From positions 1 to 38,123 of the forward strand of contig DEQD01000042.1 of assembly GCA_002359095.1 (NCBI GenBank): DNA of 38,123 nt, written 5' to 3'. Positions 31,678 through 38,123 of the stretch are shown piece after piece. How positions within the stretch are numbered: the first letter of the stretch is position 1; every line of letters begins with the position of its first letter. Position numbers and translations under genes: made by a program. This DNA comes from Caryophanales bacterium UBA3375. GTDB taxonomy: Bacteria; Bacillota_I; Bacilli_A; UBA3375. Under the pieces are notes generated by a model. The model was not told where the DNA came from and did not search any database. It saw nothing but the letters and a program-made list of their open reading frames with translations.

Positions 31678-33501
31678 CTATATTTTAAAACCGTCATCGT
31701 TTTCGATTCCCATTTCTTCTAAAAACATCGACGGAAGATAAACCTTTGAATAATCCTCCTCATAGCTTGTTAATATTAACTCCTTTTTTGCTCTAGTTAC
31801 AGCAACATAACAAACTCTTCTCTCTTCTTCTAGTTCATGTTGTGTTTCTATGTTACCAGGAAGAATCCCTTGATTCATCCCGATAACAAACACAACATCA
31901 AACTCAAGACCTTTAACCCCATGAACTGTAGAAAGTATTACATTAGAGTTGATGGTATCATCACCAGATGATAACGCCATCTCTTGTAATACTTCTTTGA
32001 GAGTTCTTTCTTTTAAGGATTCTTTAATCCCTTCTTTTAATAAAGAAACGTTATCCATCTTTTCTATTACCGTTTCTTTAGGATGATTAGACTCTAAATA
32101 CCCTTTATAGTTAATTTCATTAACTAAACTATCAAAATACTTATCAAAATCATTTGCTAACAATTCTTTGTATTTGTTGATCACTTCAACAAATTCAGAT
32201 GCTATACCATTATCAACACATGCTTGAAAATAACTAGTGTTATTTTCATAAGCAAGTGCGATAATGTTATCTATAGTTTTTTGTCCTATCTTTCTACGTG
32301 GTGTGTTAATTATACGTAGAAAAGCTATATCGTTATTCGTATTTACAATTAGTTGTAAATACGAAAGCATATCTTTTACTTCTGCTCGTTCATAGAATTT
32401 CATACCAGCTAACATCTGGTATGAAATGTTATTCTTAATTAAAGCATCCTCAACAGCTTTAGATTGTCTGTTCATACGATACAATACTGCTATTGTATCG
32501 TTTGGACTAATCTGTTGATGAAACTTAATTTCTTGTAAAACATAGTTTGCTTCTAACAACTGATTACTAAACTCTTTATAGATAATCTTCTTACCAGAAG
32601 GTCTATCTGTATAAAGATTTTTATCATATCGTTGTTCGTTGTTAACAATTAACTTGTTAGCAACATCAAGGATGTTTGCACTACTTCTGTAGTTTGTTTC
32701 AAGTTTAACAACAGAAACATCATCATAACTGTTCTCAACATCCATAATGTTTTCAATAAGTGCTCCACGCCATCGATAAATTGATTGATCTACATCCCCA
32801 ACGATAAAGAGTTTAGTATCATCTTTTTTAAGTAACTTAACTATTTTATCTTGAATTAATGAAGTATCTTGATACTCATCAATCAAGATAAACTTAAATT
32901 CATCTTGAATTTTTTGACGACACTCTTCAATTTGCAATAACTCATGCAAATTGATTAATAAGTCATCAAAATCCATTAAGTTACTTGTTTTCATATATTT
33001 AGCATAATCTTTATAATACTCTTGATATTCAGAGTCAAGATTATTAACAACTTCATAATTAAATAAAGAATCTCCTTTGGCTCTCGAAATATTGTATGCA
33101 ATATTTCGAGCCTTACTTTCTTCAACACCATGTCTTTTTTCTATTTGTTTAATTACTTGTAATCTATCTTGAGTGTCAATGATTTGAAAATCATCACGAT
33201 ATCCATCAAGATATTTTACATATCGATGTAAAATATATGATGCAAATCCATGAAACGTAAACGATTTAACATAGTTAGCACCATTAACGTCTTGTTTCTC
33301 AAGACGTTTTTTAATTTCTTTAGCAGCATTATTAGTAAAGGTTAGAGCTAAAACCTCCCAAGGTTTTATACCTTGTTGTGTAATTACTTTTCTAATCTTT
33401 TCTATTAATACTGTTGTCTTACCACTACCAGCACCAGCAATAACTAAGACAACGTTGTTGTCTAAGTCTACTGCTTGCTGTTGTTGTTTGTTTAATTCCA
33501 T
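31678..33501 (-). CDS. UvrD/PcrA-type DNA helicase (short form)
   Basis: Superfamily 1A 3'-5' DNA helicase. All motifs are present: Walker A AGAGSGKT (22-29), TFTNNAAKE (Ia), LIDEYQDTS (II), VGDVDQSIYRWRGA (III), LETNYRS (IV), STVHGVKGLEFDVVFV (V), and YVAVTRAKKEL (VI). At 607 residues it is shorter than typical PcrA (above 700) and ends soon after motif VI, lacking the usual C-terminal RNA-polymerase-binding tail. Its start overlaps tsaD by 10 bases. Role in repair or replication restart; whether it is the cell's main PcrA is unclear. Confidence 0.93.
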   Translation of the reverse strand: MELNKQQQQAVDLDNNVVLVIAGAGSGKTTVLIEKIRKVITQQGIKPWEVLALTFTNNAAKEIKKRLEKQDVNGANYVKSFTFHGFASYILHRYVKYLDGYRDDFQIIDTQDRLQVIKQIEKRHGVEESKARNIAYNISRAKGDSLFNYEVVNNLDSEYQEYYKDYAKYMKTSNLMDFDDLLINLHELLQIEECRQKIQDEFKFILIDEYQDTSLIQDKIVKLLKKDDTKLFIVGDVDQSIYRWRGALIENIMDVENSYDDVSVVKLETNYRSSANILDVANKLIVNNEQRYDKNLYTDRPSGKKIIYKEFSNQLLEANYVLQEIKFHQQISPNDTIAVLYRMNRQSKAVEDALIKNNISYQMLAGMKFYERAEVKDMLSYLQLIVNTNNDIAFLRIINTPRRKIGQKTIDNIIALAYENNTSYFQACVDNGIASEFVEVINKYKELLANDFDKYFDSLVNEINYKGYLESNHPKETVIEKMDNVSLLKEGIKESLKERTLKEVLQEMALSSGDDTINSNVILSTVHGVKGLEFDVVFVIGMNQGILPGNIETQHELEEERRVCYVAVTRAKKELILTSYEEDYSKVYLPSMFLEEMGIENDDGFKI

Positions 33502-34493
33502 GTATACTCCACGTTTATTGTTGGGTTTGCATTAATGTATTTATGTAGTTTAACATTATTATCTAAATAATATGTTGCCAACAAACCAACCATCATTGCG
33601 TTATCTGTTGTTAGTTCTTTATCTGGAAAGATTACGTTTTCTGATAAAGAACTAAGGGCTGTTCTAATTGCATTATTACAACTAACACCACCAACCACGC
33701 TAATTGATTGTGGTTGGTATTGTTTAATTGCTTGTTCTAATTTAATTGATAAAATATCTATTACTGTGTCTTGAAATGATTTACAAAAATCATTAATGTT
33801 GATTTCTTGATTTTTCATTTTTGCTTGATTTATTAGATTAAAACATGCTGATTTTAATCCTGAAAATGAAAAATCAAGACTACCATCATTAAGTGGTAGT
33901 GGTAAATCATAACTGTGGTATCCCTCTTTAGCTAGTTGTTCGATTTGTGGTCCACCAGGATACCCTAAATCAAAGATACGAGCAACTTTATCAAAACATT
34001 CACCAACGGCATCATCTTTAGTTTGACCAATTAGATTAAAATCTAATTGGTTTTCTAAATAAACTAAATCTGTATGCCCTCCAGATATAATTAACGAAAG
34101 GTGAGGAAATAAAATTTCCTTATCTTTCGTTATGGCATATATATGTGCTTGCATATGATTAATTGCTATGATCGGAATATCATATAATAAGGAAAGACTA
34201 TTAGCAAAGTTAACACCAACAAGTAGTGCTCCAATTAAACCTGGTCCTGTTGTAACAGCAATATAATTAATATCTTTTATTGTTAAATTAGCATCTTCAA
34301 GAAGCTCATTAAATACATAAAATATATTATCAACGTGTTTACGACTAGCAAGCTCAGGAACAACACCACCTATGTGTTTAAAGTCCTGAGCTTGTGAGTT
34401 TACCTTATGAGCGATAATGTTTTTATCGCGATCAATTAAACACATTGCTGTTTCATCACAGCTACTTTCTATTGCCAATATAATCTCTTTCAT
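33492..34493 (-). CDS. tsaD: tRNA N6-adenosine threonylcarbamoyltransferase TsaD
   Basis: Catalyses the last step of t6A37 formation on ANN-decoding tRNAs, with TsaB and TsaE. 333 residues; ASKHA fold with ESSCDET near the start, metal ligands H113 and H117 (NHMQAH), ISGGHTDLV, GECFDKVAR, PGGPQIE, FSFSGLKSA, and GGVSCNN. AGGAATT precedes the ATG. Five bases after the mnmE stop; overlaps the helicase start. Confidence 0.97.
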   Translation of the reverse strand: MKEIILAIESSCDETAMCLIDRDKNIIAHKVNSQAQDFKHIGGVVPELASRKHVDNIFYVFNELLEDANLTIKDINYIAVTTGPGLIGALLVGVNFANSLSLLYDIPIIAINHMQAHIYAITKDKEILFPHLSLIISGGHTDLVYLENQLDFNLIGQTKDDAVGECFDKVARIFDLGYPGGPQIEQLAKEGYHSYDLPLPLNDGSLDFSFSGLKSACFNLINQAKMKNQEININDFCKSFQDTVIDILSIKLEQAIKQYQPQSISVVGGVSCNNAIRTALSSLSENVIFPDKELTTDNAMMVGLLATYYLDNNVKLHKYINANPTINVEYTWN

Positions 34494-34498
34494 AATTC

Positions 34499-35848
34499 CT
34501 ACTTACCTAAACAATAACGACTAAATAATGCATTTAGTAAATCATCCTTAGCATTAATACCAAGTATTTCTCCTAAGATGTATAGAGATTGTTTTAAATC
34601 AATCTCTACTACATCAATATCTAATCCTAGATTAATGTTATTAATTGCTTGTTCTAAATAATTTTTAGCACTTTGCAAATTAGCAATTTGTAAAGTGTTA
34701 ATTAATATTGATTTGTTTTCAGTACTAAAGTTATTAATATTGAACAATTCAAGTACTCGTTCTTGAATTGTATCAATATTATAATTCGTTGTAACCGAAA
34801 TACATAATTCATTATCTAATCCAAAACTAACGTTTTGGTTATCATCACACTTATTAATTAAAACTAAATGTGGTTTTGTTTTAATCAATTCATATAAATC
34901 TTGTAGTTCTTGATTAAAATCATTATTTTTATCAAGAACAAATAAAACTAATTGGGCTTCATTAATAAGTTCTTTACTTTTAATTACTCCAATTTGTTCT
35001 ACAACTTCATCCGTTTCCCTAATACCTGCGGTATCAAGTAAACGAAGAACAATTTTACCAAGATTAACTTCACTCTCAACAACATCTCGCGTTGTTCCTT
35101 GAACATCACTTACTATCGCTTTATCTTGTTTAGATAAGCGATTTAATAGTGATGATTTACCAACGTTTGGAGCACCAACGATTACTGTAGTTAACCCTTG
35201 AGAGATAATTGCTCCTTTATTAGAATTATCAATAATTTGTACTAACAAATTATTGATAGTCTCTAATTCATCAATTATATCGCTACCGATAACTTCTTCT
35301 AGATCTTGGTATTCGGGATAATCAAGTTTTACTTCTATACTTGTTATGATATTTAGTAAACGTTCACGTAATTGATTTATTTCGTTTTTAGTATATTCCA
35401 CTACTTGATTGTTTGTTAAATTATAATTTGTTTCATTTTTAGCTTCAATAGTATTAATAATTGAATCAATTTCAATTAAATTTTTCTTACCATTTAAAAA
35501 AGCTATCTTAGAGAATTCACCAGGATTAGCTAAACGAATCTCTTCATCACTAATAAGAATTTCTAAAATCTTATTAGTGATATAGATTCCACCATGACAA
35601 TTAATTTCTATAATATCCTCACCAGTATAACTGTGAGGATTTTTAAATACACTAACCATTACTTCATCAAGGATTTCTCCAAGGTAAGTAAATTTGTTGT
35701 ATTTAATTGTATTTGCTTCTTGATTTATTATCGGTTTAGTAAAATACTTGTTTAGTGTATCTATACAAGTATTTCCACTAACACGGATAATACTAATTCC
35801 ACCAACACCTAGTGGTGTTGAGATCGCACATATATTTTCTTTAATCAT
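34499..35848 (-). CDS. mnmE: tRNA modification GTPase MnmE
   Basis: Works with MnmG to modify U34 of tRNAs. 449 residues: N-terminal tetrahydrofolate-binding domain (ICAISTPLGVGGISIIRVSG), helical domain, inserted G domain with P-loop GAPNVGKSS (225-233), GTTRD, DTAG, NKCD, and the C-terminal CLGK catalytic cysteine motif. It overlaps rsmI by 8 bases. The position near yidC is the usual one, but mnmG-rsmG are elsewhere. Confidence 0.98.
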   Translation of the reverse strand: MIKENICAISTPLGVGGISIIRVSGNTCIDTLNKYFTKPIINQEANTIKYNKFTYLGEILDEVMVSVFKNPHSYTGEDIIEINCHGGIYITNKILEILISDEEIRLANPGEFSKIAFLNGKKNLIEIDSIINTIEAKNETNYNLTNNQVVEYTKNEINQLRERLLNIITSIEVKLDYPEYQDLEEVIGSDIIDELETINNLLVQIIDNSNKGAIISQGLTTVIVGAPNVGKSSLLNRLSKQDKAIVSDVQGTTRDVVESEVNLGKIVLRLLDTAGIRETDEVVEQIGVIKSKELINEAQLVLFVLDKNNDFNQELQDLYELIKTKPHLVLINKCDDNQNVSFGLDNELCISVTTNYNIDTIQERVLELFNINNFSTENKSILINTLQIANLQSAKNYLEQAINNINLGLDIDVVEIDLKQSLYILGEILGINAKDDLLNALFSRYCLGK

Positions 35849-36701
35849 CCTTTTCCTCTAGTAATAGATTATATATATTATTTTTTCTAAGTCCTGTAAT
35901 TTTAACCACTTCTTTTATAGCATCGTTCTTTTTATAACCTTGGTTGATTAAATCATAAACCAAGGTTATAACCTCATCATTACTATATACTTTATTAGTA
36001 ATTTTATTGTTAATTAAAATCACAACTTCACCTTTTAATTGATTATCAATAAGATAATCAATTAACTCACTACAAGTTGCCCACGTGTATTCTTCAAACA
36101 TCTTAGTTATTTCTCGACAAATACATACTTCTACATCACCTAAAACTTCTAGAACTAGTTGTAGTGTTGAAGCTACACGATTAGGTGATTCGTATAATCC
36201 TATTATACCATTATATTGTTTAAAACTTTCTAGATGGTTAGTAGCTTTGCTTATTTGACGATTTAAAAAGCCAAAGAAAGCAAAGCTACTAGCTTCTAAG
36301 TTGGAAGCAACTACACTAGTTACAAATGCATTAGCTCCAGGTAGTACTTCAACAACCACATCTTGATTATAAGCTTCACGGATAAGTTTAAAACCAGGAT
36401 CTGCCACTCCTGGCATGCCCGCATCAGAAACTAATCCAACGTTTTTACCATTTTTAACTTGGGTGATAATATGATTAATTGTTAGTTCATCACTATGGTC
36501 ATTGAAAATCAATAATTCATTTTTAATCTCATAGTGGTTAAGTAACTTTTTAGTTACTCGTGTATCTTCGCAGCAAATAAGATCTACTTCTTGTAAAATT
36601 CTTAGTGCTCTTAGGGTTATATCTTCTAAATTTCCTATTGGTGTAGGAATAATATATAAACGTGAACAATCAGTATTGTTTGTTTTTTGTTGTCTAATCA
36701 T
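35841..36701 (-). CDS. rsmI: 16S rRNA (cytidine1402-2'-O)-methyltransferase RsmI
   Basis: Tetrapyrrole-methylase-fold enzyme methylating C1402 near the ribosomal P site. 286 residues: LYIIPTPIGNLEDITLRA, CCEDTRVTKKLL, LVSDAGMPGVADPG, EVLPGANA, and a YESPNRV box where the family usually has His (YExPHR). The start at 36701 lies 7 bases beyond a strong terminator and has no Shine-Dalgarno. No alternative start nearby is better, so the gene may rely on read-through from yidC. First gene of rsmI-mnmE-tsaD-helicase-FUSC. In this position many Bacillota have jag. Confidence 0.96.
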   Translation of the reverse strand: MIRQQKTNNTDCSRLYIIPTPIGNLEDITLRALRILQEVDLICCEDTRVTKKLLNHYEIKNELLIFNDHSDELTINHIITQVKNGKNVGLVSDAGMPGVADPGFKLIREAYNQDVVVEVLPGANAFVTSVVASNLEASSFAFFGFLNRQISKATNHLESFKQYNGIIGLYESPNRVASTLQLVLEVLGDVEVCICREITKMFEEYTWATCSELIDYLIDNQLKGEVVILINNKITNKVYSNDEVITLVYDLINQGYKKNDAIKEVVKITGLRKNNIYNLLLEEKDD

Positions 36702-36707
36702 GGTATT

Positions 36708-36730
36708 AAAAAAACTACCTGTAGGTAGTT
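36708..36730 (-). terminator. Terminator between yidC and rsmI
   Basis: AACTACC (36713-36719) pairs with GGTAGTT (36724-36730) over a four-base loop, then a run of seven T on the minus strand, overlapping the yidC stop and ending just before the rsmI start. Confidence 0.9.
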
Positions 36731-37577
36731 ATTTTAATTTTTTCTTATCCATTATTTCTTTAATTTTTCCACGTTTATAATAAAGTGTTACAATTGTTCT
36801 AAATAATGTAGAGAAAATCCAATAAATAGATATTACTGCAGGTAACGTAATCCCAATCCATAATGAGAAGATTGGTGAGATATACATCATCATTTTCATT
36901 GATTGAGCATTAGCTCCACTCATATCAACACCAATGTTAGAAATCTTAACTGATACAAATGAAAGAATTGCTGAAACAACAGGGAAGATTAATAACATTG
37001 GATTATCTCCAACACGTTGGATTAAATCCATACTTCCAATTGTTGCTGTTAAGTGTTCTACACCAAATAAGTTAAGTCCATTAACTACACTACCATCAGG
37101 CATAGTTTGTGTATACATAATTAAATTAGTAACCCCACCATATACAGCAATAAGAAGTGGCATTTGTACTAGCATTGGTAAACAACCCATCATTGGATTA
37201 ATTTTGTATTTTTGGTATAACGCTAACATTTCAGTTTGCATATTCATTTTAGCAGTTGCATCATCACCATATTTTTCATATTTTTTTTGAATCTTAGCAA
37301 GTTTTGGTTGAATTTCAGCCATTTTCTTACTAAAACTTTGTTGTTGAATAGTAAATGGTAATAAAACAATGTTAAATAAAATTGCTAGTGCAATAACCCC
37401 AAATACTAAGTTATCATTAAACATTTCACTAAAGAAAATTACTGTTTGACTTGAAAACTTAACGATTGTTTGCCAAATTCCCCCAGTATCAGGTCCTACT
37501 AAGTGTTCATTACTAGGTACACATCCTGATACTAAAAATAATACTAATACCAGCATTAAAATATATTTCTTTTTCAT
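36729..37577 (-). CDS. yidC: YidC/Oxa1 membrane protein insertase (lipoprotein form)
   Basis: Inserts and folds membrane proteins alone or with SecYEG. 282 residues, the Gram-positive form: lipoprotein signal with lipobox VSGC (Cys19), then five membrane helices of the Oxa1 fold, with the characteristic IKISPIFS-like region MMMYISPIFSLWIGITLPAVISIYW and a basic tail. It overlaps rnpA by 4 bases (ATGA). Conserved rpmH-rnpA-yidC order. Confidence 0.97.
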   Translation of the reverse strand: MKKKYILMLVLVLFLVSGCVPSNEHLVGPDTGGIWQTIVKFSSQTVIFFSEMFNDNLVFGVIALAILFNIVLLPFTIQQQSFSKKMAEIQPKLAKIQKKYEKYGDDATAKMNMQTEMLALYQKYKINPMMGCLPMLVQMPLLIAVYGGVTNLIMYTQTMPDGSVVNGLNLFGVEHLTATIGSMDLIQRVGDNPMLLIFPVVSAILSFVSVKISNIGVDMSGANAQSMKMMMYISPIFSLWIGITLPAVISIYWIFSTLFRTIVTLYYKRGKIKEIMDKKKLK

Positions 37578-37903
37578 TTTATTCCTTTTAAAACTTTAGT
37601 TAATTTTTGTTTCATTTCTTTAAAACCTTTATTAAGGCAAGCAGGCCTCATAATAATGATAGCATATTTTTGATTAATATCTATATCTATTTCCCGTAAT
37701 ATATGACGAATACGACGTTTATAGAAATTACGAGTACAAGCGTTACCTTGTTTTTTTCCAACAGAAATACCAATTTTGGTTTCATCATCTTCAAAAAATA
37801 AAGAAGGTAGATAATAAATGACAAAATGTGAGTTCATTACTTTCTTACCTTCTTTAATAATTTTCTCAAATTGTTCTTTTCGCTTGACAGCTTTTAATTG
37901 CAT
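37574..37903 (-). CDS. rnpA: Ribonuclease P protein component
   Basis: Protein subunit of RNase P, which matures tRNA 5' ends. 109 residues with KRKEQFEKIIKEGKKV, the RNR-like box with variation (ACTRNFYKRRIRHILRE), and IIMRPACL. AAGGAAAAAT, overlapping the rpmH stop, precedes the ATG. Translationally coupled to yidC. Confidence 0.96.
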   Translation of the reverse strand: MQLKAVKRKEQFEKIIKEGKKVMNSHFVIYYLPSLFFEDDETKIGISVGKKQGNACTRNFYKRRIRHILREIDIDINQKYAIIIMRPACLNKGFKEMKQKLTKVLKGIK

Positions 37904-37911
37904 ATTTTTCC

Positions 37912-38046
37912 TTAAGCACTTAAAACTTTACGTCCTTTAGCACGACGACGAGCTAAAACTTTACGTCCACCTGGTGTAGACATACGAGCACGAAATCCAT
38001 GAACTTTTGATATTTTTCTTTTATTAGGTTGATAAGTTCTTTTCAT
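37912..38046 (-). CDS. rpmH: Large-subunit ribosomal protein L34
   Basis: A 44-residue basic ribosomal protein. It reads [21 protein letters not shown] then [17 protein letters not shown], fully typical. AAAGGGGTTAAT precedes the ATG. The upstream neighbour in most bacteria is dnaA across oriC, expected beyond the window end; no promoter could be placed with confidence. Confidence 0.98.
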   Translation of the reverse strand: MKRTYQPNKRKISKVHGFRARMSTPGGRKVLARRRAKGRKVLSA

Positions 38047-38075
38047 ATTAACCCCTTTATAATTTAATTAAAATT

Positions 38076-38123
38076 GGCATCGACCTTATCTCGCACAAAC
38101 GTACTACCTCAGGCGTGATCGAG
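38076..38123. other. GC-rich edge segment upstream of rpmH
   Basis: The last 48 bases are about half G+C, against roughly a quarter to a third elsewhere. No DnaA box (TTATCCACA-like) or coding frame of note is seen. It may be the start of another element, part of an RNA gene, or an assembly edge. Confidence 0.4.

Noticed and set aside
38085..38112. Minus strand contains TGAGGTAGTA, reminiscent of the let-7 microRNA seed.
   Set aside because: A ten-base coincidence in a bacterial sequence; the rest does not match and no such RNA occurs in bacteria.
1..38123. Use of UGA as tryptophan (Mycoplasma code).
   Set aside because: All Trp codons read in recognised genes are TGG, and TGA ends the DUF951 and effector genes.

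Overview
The window is AT-rich, uses UGA as stop and UGG for Trp, and has Gram-positive hallmarks: strong AGGAGG ribosome sites, TTGACA/TGnTATAAT promoters, a small alarmone synthetase of RelQ type, DUF951, a PolY2-YolD pair and an LXG-type effector. It is most likely a Bacillota chromosome, class Bacilli, perhaps near Erysipelotrichales or the Mollicutes-related free-living lineages. No finer placement can be supported without a search.

Left part (1-15.8 kb). A PAS-GGDEF diguanylate cyclase (minus) is followed by relQ and a large cytoplasmic beta-propeller protein (plus), then a two-component system (minus). Next come plus-strand genes: a membrane protein overlapping transketolase, a PHP phosphoesterase with a Y-family polymerase and its YolD partner, then mnmG, rsmG, a DUF951 gene too short for a usual ORF cutoff, and tRNA-Tyr. 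These cover second-messenger signalling (c-di-GMP, ppGpp), carbon flux, DNA damage tolerance and tRNA/rRNA modification.

Right part (15.8-38.1 kb). Every gene is on the minus strand. Reading in the direction of transcription: rpmH-rnpA-yidC; then rsmI-mnmE-tsaD-pcrA-FUSC; a small anchored protein; an alpha/beta hydrolase; pgk; deoD; a five-gene module (two small helical proteins, an LXG-like effector, two membrane proteins); rpsP-rpmG; a Fic-like protein coupled to an ABC-F ATPase; hisS-proS; a lipoprotein and a GtrA protein. The two blocks converge on a bidirectional terminator next to tRNA-Tyr.

Most worth a second look: the LXG-like effector module with an unrecognised C-terminal region, two candidate membrane immunity proteins and a perfect 23-bp palindrome in its leader; a Fic-family protein lacking the catalytic motif, coupled by TAATG to an ABC-F ATPase whose second Walker B glutamate is Gln; a (TTA)7 tract inside a promoter; and a third-codon-position G/C bias that appears to favour the plus strand throughout, although rpmH-rnpA-yidC, normally leading-strand genes at oriC, are on the minus strand. 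Domain calls are from motif reading by eye; no database search was possible.
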